Part shown: positions 44,679 through 53,130 of the stretch, in pieces
How positions within the stretch are numbered: position 1 is the stretch's first letter
Layout of the letters: each line of letters starts with the position of its first letter
From: Alicyclobacillus pomorum DSM 14955
GTDB lineage: Bacteria > Bacillota > Bacilli > Alicyclobacillales > Alicyclobacillaceae
Assembly: GCF_000472905.1 (NCBI RefSeq)
Contig: NZ_AXAR01000009.1
Location: 1 to 64,000 of the forward strand
Direction of reading: 5' to 3'
DNA: 64,000 nucleotides
Position numbers and translations under genes: made by a program
Notes under the pieces: generated by a model
What the model was told of the DNA's origin: nothing
What the model saw: only the letters and a program-made list of their open reading frames with translations
The model's database searches: none

Positions 44679-44810
44679 TCACTCCGCAGTCAAATGGCCG
44701 ATAAACAATCCCAAGCCGAAGCGTGCGAAGTACATCCACAGCAGCAGAAATATCAAGAGTACGCCACCTAACACAATGCCTACCATCGTTCCTGTGGGTT
44801 TGGTTTTCAC
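44679..44810 (-). CDS. 43-aa single-helix membrane protein
   Basis: On the minus strand GTG 44810 (ATG 44816 in the same frame) is 7 nt after GGAGGG and opens a 43-residue frame: a short basic head K-T-K-P-T-G-T-M, the helix V-G-I-V-L-G-G-V-L-L-I-F-L-L-L-W-M-Y-F, then A-R-F-G-L-G-L-F-I-G-H-L-T-A-E and a stop. The ribosome site, the clean amphitopic layout and the dedicated terminator just downstream support a real gene. Function is unknown. Confidence 0.6.
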   Translation of the reverse strand: MKTKPTGTMVGIVLGGVLLIFLLLWMYFARFGLGLFIGHLTAE

Positions 44811-44921
44811 AGCCATCCCTCCACTGGCTATCGTGCGTCAGAAGGATGGCCCGTATGCGCAAAGCGGGTCGTCCCTGCAGGGACGCGGTGACATTGGAGA
44901 CCGTAACGGAAGTCGGGCTCT

Positions 44922-45665
44922 CTACATGTTTTCTGCGTCGACGTTGCAGTGGAGGTGGATGGGGGCAAACACTTTCAACGCTTCTCCTTTTTCACCCCCT
45001 GCAGCCGGTCCGTGCTGGGCTGCCTTCGCTTCGAAGTAATGCTCAAAAAACGGCCAAGTGTGATCTGGAAATTGACTTTCGTGCGCCCGGATGGCCGCCA
45101 TTTTCCGCTGCCACGTGTTCGTGACGTCCACAAACGTGTTGGGTCTTGCCGTAAACCCGAAGGCGATGCATTGCACGCCGTGCGGCTGCAACTCGTGGCT
45201 GTTCCCAATGTTGCCCATGGCGCTAAACAGAACCGCGGCCGCTGCGGAGAGTCCCACATTCCGGTGCGCTGGGTGCGCTTCGTAGGGCAGCCAGCCGTCA
45301 ATGGTGACCACCGTGTCGGGCCGGACTTGCCGAATGGCGCGGATGAATTCGTGCTGGAGCTGCTGACCGGGCAGGTAATCCGCATCGCGGTAGCTGAGCC
45401 AAATGTACTCTTGTACGCCAATGTAGCGACCCGCCTCGAGTTGCTCGTGTTTGCGGACGTTGGCCAGTTCGTTTTCGTCGCGGCGCAGCGGCGAGCCAGC
45501 GCCTCCGTCCGTCACCGTCAAGTACGTGATGTGGGCGCCTCTGTCTGCGAGCACCGCCAACGTGCCACCGCAGGCGATGTCCATGTCGTCCGGGTGCGGC
45601 TGGATGCACAGGACGCGCTTGGCGTTCAACAAGTTGGGGATGGGGGCGAGATGGGACAGGGACAT
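44922..45665 (-). CDS. PIG-L / LmbE-family deacetylase (BshB-like)
   Basis: A 247-aa zinc-dependent N-deacetylase of the GlcNAc-PI deacetylase family. The metal site is IQPHPDDMDIACGGTLA (His-Asp-Asp), and the third ligand lies in H-P-A-H-R-N-V-G. D-G-G-A-G-S and R-R-D-E are the usual substrate-loop segments. Bacillithiol biosynthesis or conjugate hydrolysis (BshB2/Bca) is possible. Co-location with a GPH sugar transporter argues equally for an amino-sugar or glycoside substrate. AAAGGAGG precedes ATG 45665. Confidence 0.85.
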   Translation of the reverse strand: MSLSHLAPIPNLLNAKRVLCIQPHPDDMDIACGGTLAVLADRGAHITYLTVTDGGAGSPLRRDENELANVRKHEQLEAGRYIGVQEYIWLSYRDADYLPGQQLQHEFIRAIRQVRPDTVVTIDGWLPYEAHPAHRNVGLSAAAAVLFSAMGNIGNSHELQPHGVQCIAFGFTARPNTFVDVTNTWQRKMAAIRAHESQFPDHTWPFFEHYFEAKAAQHGPAAGGEKGEALKVFAPIHLHCNVDAENM

Positions 45666-45707
45666 AGAGTTTCCTCCTTTTGCAATTCGGCTTGGTCTGT
45701 TGGGGTC

Positions 45708-47051
45708 TTAACCTGAAATGTGTCGGAGTTGCTCCTGAATCCGGGTCACGTGTTTTCTGTGTAGTGGGTACCGCCAGAAGAACAGCAGGGCCACTGCGAG
45801 TGCCACCAACGGAATCCACGTGATCATCATCTTGAATCCAAACAAGGCGGACGTCGGTTGGTGTGCCCCGAGCGCGTTGGTGTACCCTGTGCTGACCAAC
45901 ACCGCAGTGGTCACCACAGCCTGCGCGGGGGTGCAGAGGCCCACCAGGAGGCCGTGGATACCGTAAAACATCCCTTCGCGTCGGACGCCGGTCCTCACCT
46001 GATCTTCGTCGATGATGTCTGAGATGAGGATGTCGGTCAGGACGAGGATGCCGGAGAGCCCGACGCCAAGAAAGAAGGCGGCCATCAACGCGGCGGAGAA
46101 CGTATTTGTGAAGTTGAAGCTGCAGAGCGCAAGGCCAAACAAGAGAATGGCCAGCACGACGGCGCGCGAGGCCCCAATCCGCGGCACCAACCAGCCCCAG
46201 ACATACACGAGCGGCAACGCCACAGCCAGTGTGGCGAGCAGTAAGTAGGATTGCTGGCCGTCCACGAGCCCGAGGTTGTACTTCGCGTAGTAGTACAGGT
46301 CAGCTGTGAGCATGGTGAACGCGAATTGCACGAAGAAGCGCATACCGATGAAGGTGACGAACGATTTGTTGACGAGCGTATGCTTGAGCGCTTGCCGCAC
46401 CGGCAGTCCGACAGATTGGCCGTGCGCACGCCCCGCCCGTTGTTCTGCTCGCCGCCGCTTCAGTTCCATGCTGGGAATGGTGGTCAGGAGCGCCAGGATA
46501 CTGATGATGCCGAACAGGACACCCATGGCTGGCCAGCCCATCTTCGCGGCAATCAGCGTGGGCAGGGCGAGTCCGCCCACAAGCCCGATGATGCCGAACA
46601 TCTGCTTCCACGCCGAGGCCATCGCCCGCTCCGCAGGGGTGCGGAACATCTCTGGGAACAGCGCGGACCAGTTGACCATCGTCAAGTTGAACATGGTGTC
46701 GTAGAAGATGGCGGTAAGGAGAAAGTACAGGGAGAACAGGAGCACTTGGTGGGCAGACACCGGCGGAGTCCACACCAACATGAACGCGACGCCGAGTGGG
46801 ACGGATCCGTACATGATGAATGGAACTCGCTGCCCCCACCGCGAGTAGGTTCTGTCCGACAGGTACCCGAGAAACGGGTACACCAGGGTCGCGTACACTG
46901 CCTGGATGGTGGCGGCCACCCCAATCCAGTCAGGCTGACCATGCAGGACGTCGATGTAGTAACTCTGCACATAAGATCCGTAGGCAAGGCTGACGAGGTT
47001 GGCAGGAATGGATCCACTGGTAAACGAAATGATCTTTGCCATCGGCCGCAT
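45708..47051 (-). CDS. GPH-type MFS sugar transporter
   Basis: A 447-aa, 12-helix permease. Y-Y-I-D-V-L near the N-terminus, the loop G-Y-L-S-D-R-T-Y-S-R-W-G-Q-R-V-P-F, F-Y-D-T-M-F-N-L and I-S-D-I-I-D-E-D-Q-V-R-T-G-V-R-R-E-G-M-F are typical of the glycoside-pentoside-hexuronide:cation symporters (MelB/LacS group). ATG 47051 follows GGGAGG by 7 nt, while the frame starts at 47090. Its stop lies 42 nt before the PIG-L deacetylase gene on the same strand, so uptake of a glycoside and deacetylation may be linked. Confidence 0.85.
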   Translation of the reverse strand: MRPMAKIISFTSGSIPANLVSLAYGSYVQSYYIDVLHGQPDWIGVAATIQAVYATLVYPFLGYLSDRTYSRWGQRVPFIMYGSVPLGVAFMLVWTPPVSAHQVLLFSLYFLLTAIFYDTMFNLTMVNWSALFPEMFRTPAERAMASAWKQMFGIIGLVGGLALPTLIAAKMGWPAMGVLFGIISILALLTTIPSMELKRRRAEQRAGRAHGQSVGLPVRQALKHTLVNKSFVTFIGMRFFVQFAFTMLTADLYYYAKYNLGLVDGQQSYLLLATLAVALPLVYVWGWLVPRIGASRAVVLAILLFGLALCSFNFTNTFSAALMAAFFLGVGLSGILVLTDILISDIIDEDQVRTGVRREGMFYGIHGLLVGLCTPAQAVVTTAVLVSTGYTNALGAHQPTSALFGFKMMITWIPLVALAVALLFFWRYPLHRKHVTRIQEQLRHISG

Positions 47052-47240
47052 ATTTTTGCCTCCCTTGCATCGTGGAGGATGTGCGCTCACGATGCAACAA
47101 CGCTTTTGTACAAAAGATTCGAAAAATCATCAAGAGTCGTTCCGGTCGCGTCCAATGATTCACAACAGGAGCGATGGACCACCTTCCACGAGAGCGGTCT
47201 GTCGCCAGGTTGCACATCGCGGAACAGAGGAGGCGGTCTT

Positions 47241-48080
47241 ATGGACCTGCAATTTGATCATCTGGTACATACAGTGTATGATCCGAACTCTGTCCGCCAG
47301 CACTTCGCAGACGCCTTCGGGTGGCGCACGGTGCCGGGCGGAAAACACGTCGAGTGGGGAACGTACAACGGGCTCTCCTACTTCGGCCTGTCCTACATCG
47401 AGTGGGTGGGCGTGTTTGACGAGGCGCTGGCCAAGACCAGCGAGTTTGGCAAGTGGGTGTTGGCAGATCTGCAGCGGGGGGAAGGGGTTCAACAGTTTGC
47501 CCTCCGCACCCGGCGGCTGGACGAGATTGCAGCAGCATGGCGTGCCCGGGGTCTGAACGCTGTCGGTCCTGTGCAAGGGTTGCGTCGGCGGGAGGACGGA
47601 GCGACCTTGCGCTGGCGACTGTTGTTTCCGGCGCGCACGGACGTCGAGGCGTTCCCGCTTCCGTTTTTGATTGAGTGGGAAGAGGACGACCGCCAAAGGG
47701 AAGCCGGACTGGTGGCCGCTGGAGCTCTTCCTGCTGGGTCAGCGGATAGGCTCCAGTTGGTCAAGGTTGAGTCCCGCGTGCGCGATGTCCGCCAGTTGGC
47801 CGAGCGCTGGAACACCTGGTATGCCGACGAAGGTGCAGAGATGAGTGTATCTTCGGACGGCAGTACCGCTGTCGTCAGAGGGCTGGGGCCGGAGCTGGTC
47901 TTTCACACCGCTCAGGATGGGGAAGGTGCCGAGTGGGTGGCGCAGCACGGAGAGCGCCCCTTTCGCATGACGGTGGCGCAGCCGGCCAAAGCCGAAAGCG
48001 CGGTTCCATCCGCAGGCGCGCCGCGCACCTCATCGGTCCAAACGCTGCACGGGTTGAACGTCGTCATTGTGCAGCGGTGA
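47241..48080 (+). CDS. VOC-superfamily (glyoxalase-like) protein
   Basis: A 279-aa protein with the N-terminal glyoxalase-like strand M-D-L-Q-F-D-H-L-V-H-T-V and a second half with similar L-Q-L-V-K-V-E-S-R-V-R-D and a terminal beta-rich segment. This two-lobed layout fits the 'Glyoxalase-like domain' (PF13468) family of unknown function. The likely metal His in F-D-H-L-V is kept. ATG 47241 has GAGGAGG upstream. The open frame runs 330 codons further left only because it is antisense to the GPH transporter. It is divergent from that transporter. Confidence 0.75.
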   Translation: MDLQFDHLVHTVYDPNSVRQHFADAFGWRTVPGGKHVEWGTYNGLSYFGLSYIEWVGVFDEALAKTSEFGKWVLADLQRGEGVQQFALRTRRLDEIAAAWRARGLNAVGPVQGLRRREDGATLRWRLLFPARTDVEAFPLPFLIEWEEDDRQREAGLVAAGALPAGSADRLQLVKVESRVRDVRQLAERWNTWYADEGAEMSVSSDGSTAVVRGLGPELVFHTAQDGEGAEWVAQHGERPFRMTVAQPAKAESAVPSAGAPRTSSVQTLHGLNVVIVQR

Positions 48081-48144
48081 GCGATGTGTAAAACGCCCGA
48101 TGTTTTGCCAATCGAAACACGAAAGGGCTTGCTGGAGACAAAAA

Positions 48145-48177
48145 ACCGGCGGAGCGTATCCTTTCCGCTCCGCCGGT
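48145..48177 (-). terminator. Terminator of udk
   Basis: On the minus strand ACCGGCGGAGCG and CGCTCCGCCGGT form a perfect 12-bp stem followed by TTTTTTGTC. It lies just after the uridine kinase stop. Confidence 0.9.
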
Positions 48178-48209
48178 GAAGTCATGCTTCATATGAGGTG
48201 GCTCGTCCC

Positions 48210-48836
48210 TCAACGGGCGTACGCGTGTTCCTCCAGGAAATGGCGAATGCGCGTCGTCAACAGGCTGATGGCGATTTTGTTCTCGCCGCCTTCTGGAATA
48301 ATCAGGTCCGCGTACCGTTTCGATGGTTCGATGAACGCGTCGTGCATCGGTTTCACAGTGGACAGGTACTGCTCGTACACCGAGTCGACGGTCCGACCGC
48401 GGTCCTTGACGTCTCGGATGATTCTCCGCAAGACCCGGACATCCGCGTCCGTGTCTACAAACACTTTGATATCCAGCACATTGCGGATGCGCTCGTCCAC
48501 CAGCACGTGGATGCCTTCCAGGACCAGGACGGGCTTGTATTCTACCGGAATGGTTTCAGGTAACCGCGTGTGCAGCGCGAAGTCGTACACAGGCAGCTGA
48601 ATCGCCTGTCGGTTTCGCAGCTGGTGGAGGTGCTCCAACAATAGGTCGTTGTCAAACGCATCTGGATGGTCGTAGTTGAGGCGTTGCCGTTCCTCGAAGC
48701 TGATTTTGGAGAGATCTTTATAGTAAGCATCCTGGGAAATTAAGGCCACATTGCCTTCCCCAAGCGTTTCCACAATATTATGGGCGACTGTCGTCTTACC
48801 GGAGCCAGTGCCCCCTGCAATTCCAACGATGAGCAT
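48210..48836 (-). CDS. udk: Uridine kinase
   Basis: A 208-aa P-loop kinase phosphorylating uridine and cytidine for pyrimidine salvage. The Walker A motif is I-A-G-G-T-G-S-G-K-T-T-V (6-17). ISQDAYYKDLS, LNYDHPDAFDNDLL, P-V-Y-D-F, LVLEGIHVLVDERIRN and R-I-I-R-D-V-K-D-R-G-R are the diagnostic Udk segments. ATG 48836 is preferred: the frame starts at 48917, but the extra 27 residues have no counterpart in the family. The ribosome site (GGGGG) is somewhat distant. It is divergent from the aldonate transporter. Confidence 0.95.
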   Translation of the reverse strand: MLIVGIAGGTGSGKTTVAHNIVETLGEGNVALISQDAYYKDLSKISFEERQRLNYDHPDAFDNDLLLEHLHQLRNRQAIQLPVYDFALHTRLPETIPVEYKPVLVLEGIHVLVDERIRNVLDIKVFVDTDADVRVLRRIIRDVKDRGRTVDSVYEQYLSTVKPMHDAFIEPSKRYADLIIPEGGENKIAISLLTTRIRHFLEEHAYAR

Positions 48837-48943
48837 AACAGCGTCCCATCCCCCTTGTTCTAACTGTCGAAGTATACACCTTGCCCCGGACTCTATGCAA
48901 CGGTGAAGCTTATACACCGGATTTCCTAAATTTACCCTTGTGT

Positions 48944-48957
48944 ATGAAAGCGCTTTT
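48944..48957 (+). promoter_or_regulatory. Possible CcpA (cre) site
   Basis: TGAAAGCGCTTTTT contains the palindrome AAAGCGCTTT and matches the catabolite-responsive element consensus except for the final CA. It lies 150 nt before the aldonate transporter gene and could mediate carbon catabolite repression. Confidence 0.45.
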
Positions 48958-48977
48958 TCTTAATATACAAGTTAAGT

Positions 48978-49000
48978 AAAACGTTTTCGTAAAACGTTTT
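48978..49000 (+). promoter_or_regulatory. Tandem LacI-type operators
   Basis: Two perfect AAAACGTTTT palindromes occupy 48978-48987 and 48991-49000, 13 nt centre to centre. CG-centred palindromes of this kind are bound by LacI-family regulators. The LacI-family gene at 52072-53106 is the obvious candidate to act here on the transporter and kinase genes. Confidence 0.65.
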
Positions 49001-49093
49001 CTAAGCGTTGCCCGGACATTGTCGTGAATCCGCTTACCGATTTGGCGAATCTGGGAAACCTACCTGTATTGGCTCCAAGAGGAGGAGAATGTT

Positions 49094-50407
49094 GTGAACT
49101 CTCGAGGGAAAGTTCGCTGGGGCATTGCAGTGATACTGTTTATTGGCATTCTGATCAACTACTTCGACCGGACCAACATGTCGATTGCGACGGCGCCCAT
49201 CGCGAAGGAATACCACTTGACCAGTGGGCAAATGGGGATTGTGTTGTCGTCCTTTGCCTGGTCGTACGCGCTGTTGCAAATTCCGATTGGGGTATTGCTG
49301 GACAAAATCGGAATCAAGTGGTTGATGCGCGTGGGCACCATCATCTGGGGCGTCGCAACGCTGATGACGGCCGTCGTGAGCGGTCTCGGCCTCGTCATCC
49401 TGTCCCGCATTTTGCTCGGCGCAGCAGAGGCACCCGCTTTTCCGAGCGCGTCCAAAGCAACCGGGTACTGGTTCCCGCTGCGTGAACGCGGGATTGCCAG
49501 TTCCACCTTTGACGCAGCGGCCAAGTTCTCCAACGTCATCGGTGCGCCGGTTGTGGCGTTCGCGGTCACGCAATGGGGATGGCGCGGCGGCTTCTGGATG
49601 ACCGGTATCCTTTCGCTGCTGTACGCCCTCATTTACTGGATTTGGTACCGCGATCCGCACGAACACCCGCGGCTGACGGCCGAAGAGCGCCAGTATATTG
49701 AGGAAGGCGGCGCCCAGCAGGAAGGGGAAGCACCGGGGGGAACCTGGCGGAACCTCAAATTTCTGCTGAGCACCCGCAAAGTTTGGGGATTGACGCTTGG
49801 TTTTGCTGCGTACGGGTACTCGTTCTACCTGTTCCTGACCTGGCTGCCCGGGTACTTGGAGAAGCAGATGCACATGACCATTCTGAAAAGCGGCATCTAC
49901 GTGATGATCCCGTGGGCCGTGGCCACTGTGACGGACTTCCTGATTGGCGGGGTGTTGGTCGACGCGCTCATCCGCAAAGGCTACAACCCGTCGAAAGTGC
50001 GGAAAACCCTGCTGGTGATTGGGATGCTGCTCGGACTCGCGGTCGGCGGCGCCGCGTTTACCAACAATCCGAATGTGGCCATTATCTTCATCTCCATCGC
50101 GCTCGGGGGACTGGCGTTTTCCGCTCCGATTGCGTGGAGTATTCCAGCGCTCATTGCGCCGAAGGGCACGGTGGGCACCGTCGGCAGCATCATGAATTTC
50201 TCCAACAACGTCATGGGCATTCTCGCCCCAATTGTGACGGGATACATCGCGGGGGGCACGGGATCGTTCTCAATCGGTTTCGTCGTGGCGGCGGTGGTAC
50301 TGTTGCTCGGCATCTTGTCGTACCTCATCCTGCTCGGCCCGATTGAACAAATTCGCACGCCGTATGCCCAGATGAACGTCCAGACGGGCGCGGTACAAAG
50401 CAAATAA
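49094..50407 (+). CDS. ACS-family MFS transporter (aldonate/hexuronate type)
   Basis: A 437-aa, 12-helix transporter. N-Y-F-D-R-T-N-M-S-I-A in helix 1, W-S-Y-A-L-L-Q-I-P-I-G-V-L-L-D-K-I-G and L-L-G-A-A-E-A-P-A-F-P-S-A-S-K are the signature of the anion:cation symporter family (ExuT, GudP, DgoT). Together with the adjacent FGGY kinase the likely cargo is gluconate or another aldonate; this is inference from context. GTG 49094 is preceded by AGGAGG. The upstream region carries tandem operators. Confidence 0.88.
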   Translation: MNSRGKVRWGIAVILFIGILINYFDRTNMSIATAPIAKEYHLTSGQMGIVLSSFAWSYALLQIPIGVLLDKIGIKWLMRVGTIIWGVATLMTAVVSGLGLVILSRILLGAAEAPAFPSASKATGYWFPLRERGIASSTFDAAAKFSNVIGAPVVAFAVTQWGWRGGFWMTGILSLLYALIYWIWYRDPHEHPRLTAEERQYIEEGGAQQEGEAPGGTWRNLKFLLSTRKVWGLTLGFAAYGYSFYLFLTWLPGYLEKQMHMTILKSGIYVMIPWAVATVTDFLIGGVLVDALIRKGYNPSKVRKTLLVIGMLLGLAVGGAAFTNNPNVAIIFISIALGGLAFSAPIAWSIPALIAPKGTVGTVGSIMNFSNNVMGILAPIVTGYIAGGTGSFSIGFVVAAVVLLLGILSYLILLGPIEQIRTPYAQMNVQTGAVQSK

Positions 50408-50446
50408 GCCCAAAATCGTTCATCACGAAAGAACAGCAAACACCCA

Positions 50447-50494
50447 GAGATAGGGTACGGTACGGTGCAGGAAGCCGTGTGCGTACCCTATCTC
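50447..50494 (+). promoter_or_regulatory. Long hairpin between transporter and kinase genes
   Basis: GAGATAGGGTACG (50447-50459) and CGTACCCTATCTC (50482-50494) form a perfect 13-bp stem; ACGG and CCGT extend it inside the 22-nt loop. No T-run follows, and the kinase start is 28 nt downstream. It is more likely an mRNA processing or stability element, or a read-through attenuator, than a full terminator. Confidence 0.55.
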
Positions 50495-50522
50495 CGTGGA
50501 TGAGTGAGGAGTCTTCAAACCG

Positions 50523-52043
50523 ATGAATCAGACATGCACCTTGGGAGTGGACATTGGAACAACGTCTGTGAAAGTCGTCGCATTTTCGACCGACGGAAGG
50601 GAACTCAGCCGCGCGAGCCAGCGGCTGACGCTGTTGAAGGACCAGCCTGCGCGGGCTGAACAAGACGCGGAAGAAGTGTACCGCGCCGTCGAGCACTGCA
50701 TACTGGACGTCGTCCGCCGCCTGCAGCCCGACGGGTGGACGGTGGAACGGGTTGGTTTCAGCGCGGCCATGCACAGCCTCCTCGCGGTGGATGAGCAAGG
50801 CCGGCCCTTGACGCCAGCCATGACGTGGATGGACACGCGCGCCGCGGCACAGGCGGAGCAGCTTTGGGCTTCGTCGGAAGGCATTGGCATCTACCAAGCG
50901 ACGGGAACGCCGATTCACCCCATGGCTCCGCTGGCCAAGTTGATGTGGTTGAAGGAACATCGACCGGCGTTGCTGCGCCAGGCGTTCAAGTTTGTGTCTC
51001 TCAAAGAGTACGTGTGGTACCGTTGGTTTGGCGTATGGGAAATCGACGCCTCGATGGCCAGTGCCACGGGACTGTACGACATCGCCCACAAGGATTGGTT
51101 GCCGGGAGCGCTCGAACTCGCCGGCGTTGGGGTCAATCAGTTGTCCACCATCGTGCCGACCACGCACGTCCGATCCGAGCTCAAAGCGCAACCCCTCTGC
51201 AGCACGGGGATGTTCGACCACGCGCAGTTCAACATCGGCGCCTCGGACGGCGTTCTCGCCAATCTCGGCGCAGGTGTGACGGAGTCTGGCGACATGGTCG
51301 TCACCATCGGCACCAGCTGTGCGGTTCGGACGGGGACGCGGCAGATGGTCACGGATGCAGAGACGCGCTTGTTCTGCTATGTGCTGGACGACGGCTATTT
51401 CGTCGTCGGGGGCCCCAGCAACAGTGGCGGCGTCGTGGTGGATTGGCTGTACAGACAGGTCCTGAGCGACCCCATGGGCGGGGCTGAAACAGAAGACAAG
51501 GCCGCATTGGATGCGTTGCTGGCCCAAGCAGAACAGGTGAACGTCGACGATTTGCTGTTTCTGCCGTACGTGGCCGGGGAACGGGCCCCGCTCTGGAACC
51601 CAGACGCGACGTCGACGGTGGTGGGCCTGAAGCTGTCACACACGCGCGCCCACCTGCTGCGCGCCGCGGTGGAAGGGGTGCTGCTCAACGCGTACTGGAT
51701 TGCTTCCGCGCTGACCCGGGAGGTTGGAAAGCCAAAGCGCCTGTTGGCGTCCGGGAAACTGCTGGAGGTGCCGTGGATTCGACAAATGGCAGCCGATATT
51801 TTCGGTACCGACGTGGTTCCGGCCACGACGGCGGACGCTTCTGTGGTGGGGGCCGTCATGCTGGCGGAATTGGCATCCGGGACGTACGGCTGGGAGGATG
51901 TGGCGCTGCGACACAAGCAATTTCAGTCTGCAGACCTCATCCGCGTCGTGTATCCGAACGCGGAGGCACATCAAAAGTACCAGCACAAATACGCGGAATT
52001 CCGGCGGCTGGCCGAGCTGCTTGGGTTGAACAAGTCTTCCTGA
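50523..52043 (+). CDS. gntK: FGGY-family gluconokinase
   Basis: A 506-aa sugar kinase. The N-terminal L-G-V-D-I-G-T-T-S-V-K phosphate loop, H-S-L-L-A-V-D and T-W-M-D-T-R-A (catalytic region), G-A-S-D-G-V-L-A-N-L-G-A-G and the FGGY C-terminal signature V-G-A-V-M-L-A-E are present. The subgroup resembles the roughly 513-aa Bacillus GntK that phosphorylates gluconate to 6-phosphogluconate. The neighbouring ACS transporter and LacI regulator agree. Xylulokinase-like activity is a less likely alternative. Confidence 0.85.
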   Translation: MNQTCTLGVDIGTTSVKVVAFSTDGRELSRASQRLTLLKDQPARAEQDAEEVYRAVEHCILDVVRRLQPDGWTVERVGFSAAMHSLLAVDEQGRPLTPAMTWMDTRAAAQAEQLWASSEGIGIYQATGTPIHPMAPLAKLMWLKEHRPALLRQAFKFVSLKEYVWYRWFGVWEIDASMASATGLYDIAHKDWLPGALELAGVGVNQLSTIVPTTHVRSELKAQPLCSTGMFDHAQFNIGASDGVLANLGAGVTESGDMVVTIGTSCAVRTGTRQMVTDAETRLFCYVLDDGYFVVGGPSNSGGVVVDWLYRQVLSDPMGGAETEDKAALDALLAQAEQVNVDDLLFLPYVAGERAPLWNPDATSTVVGLKLSHTRAHLLRAAVEGVLLNAYWIASALTREVGKPKRLLASGKLLEVPWIRQMAADIFGTDVVPATTADASVVGAVMLAELASGTYGWEDVALRHKQFQSADLIRVVYPNAEAHQKYQHKYAEFRRLAELLGLNKSS

Positions 52044-52071
52044 TGGGGAAACGTTGCGGGCGCAACGGCGT

Positions 52072-53106
52072 CTACGGAAGCCGCAGGGTGGCGCCCGCAG
52101 GAATGACCGTGGATGGCAGAATGATGCGGGACGTACGGCGAATAGGCGCATCCTGCTTCTTTCGCAAGGCTTTCAACAGCACGTCTGCAGCGGACTCACC
52201 AATCTCCCGCGTCGGCTGGCGAACACAGGTGAGTGGCGGCGTGGCAATCTTGGCCCAGTCTGGCTCGTCAAACGTGGCAATCCCCATGGCGGATGGCACC
52301 GGGTAGTCCAATTGGCGGATGAGTGGGTACAAGTCCAACATAATCAGCCCGTTCGCGGCATAGACAGCAAACGGTTCCTGTGGGCGCGCTGCCATTACGT
52401 CGTGGACCGCCTCTTGCAGAGTGGACGGGCGCGCACGGTCAATCCACGCCACCCAGGGCAACTTGCCTGCTTTCATACACGCGGCTTCATACCCACGCAG
52501 TCTGTCGACGCGCGTGCTGATCTGCTGCACCTCCTCGGTCACGTACAGGACGCGCTGGTACCCTTGTGCAAACAGACTGGCGGTCAGTTGTTCGGAGGCC
52601 TCAGCGTTGTTGGTCACGATGTTGACAGCGCCTGGCACGTCAAACTGCCGGTCAATCAACACGACCGGAGTCGATTTTGCAATCTCCGCGAGCAATTCGT
52701 TGTTGGCGCCGTTGGTTTGTATGACGATGCCGTCCACGGGCTGCGCCATCAAGGAGCGGAGCACTTTTTCTTCCCGATCCGCGTCCGCCCCGGTCTCTGC
52801 CACCAGCAAGCTGTACCCGGCCTCGTGCAGAACGTCTGACAGGGAGCGAATGACGCCTACGCAAAACGGATATCCCATGTTCACAACGACCACCGCAACC
52901 GTTTTGCTGCGGTTGCGCTTGAGCCCTTGCGCAAACTTGTTGGGGTGGTAGCCGAGTTGTTCAATCACCGATTGAATGCGGTTTTTGGTTTCTTCGCGCA
53001 TGGCCCCGTAGTCCTGGTTGAGAAAGCGCGAGACGGTGGTGATGGAGACCCCAGCTTCACGCGCCACATCCTCAATCGTAATCCGTCGCTGCCTCGCCAC
53101 GTACAT
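52072..53106 (-). CDS. LacI-family transcriptional regulator
   Basis: A 344-aa repressor-type protein. The N-terminal helix-turn-helix is I-T-I-E-D-V-A-R-E-A-G-V-S-I-T-T-V-S-R-F-L-N (residues 9-30), with the hinge helix G-Y-H-P-N-K-F-A-Q-G-L. The sugar-binding domain follows (V-A-V-V-V-V-N-M-G-Y-P-F, D-G-I-V-I-Q-T-N, V-V-L-I-D-R-Q-F). The sequence style fits KdgR-type aldonate regulators. It converges on gntK with 28 nt between the stops. AAAGGGGA lies just before ATG 53106. Confidence 0.9.
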   Translation of the reverse strand: MYVARQRRITIEDVAREAGVSITTVSRFLNQDYGAMREETKNRIQSVIEQLGYHPNKFAQGLKRNRSKTVAVVVVNMGYPFCVGVIRSLSDVLHEAGYSLLVAETGADADREEKVLRSLMAQPVDGIVIQTNGANNELLAEIAKSTPVVLIDRQFDVPGAVNIVTNNAEASEQLTASLFAQGYQRVLYVTEEVQQISTRVDRLRGYEAACMKAGKLPWVAWIDRARPSTLQEAVHDVMAARPQEPFAVYAANGLIMLDLYPLIRQLDYPVPSAMGIATFDEPDWAKIATPPLTCVRQPTREIGESAADVLLKALRKKQDAPIRRTSRIILPSTVIPAGATLRLP

Positions 53107-53130
53107 TCCCCTTTACCGCTGTTCTCTCTA

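Noticed and set aside
46251-47240. Upstream 330 codons of the frame containing the VOC protein
   Set aside because: They are antisense to the GPH transporter; the GAGGAGG-ATG at 47241 and the glyoxalase-like N-terminus mark the real start.
50325-51527. 400-codon minus-strand frame
   Set aside because: Antisense to gntK, which has full FGGY motifs; no ribosome site.
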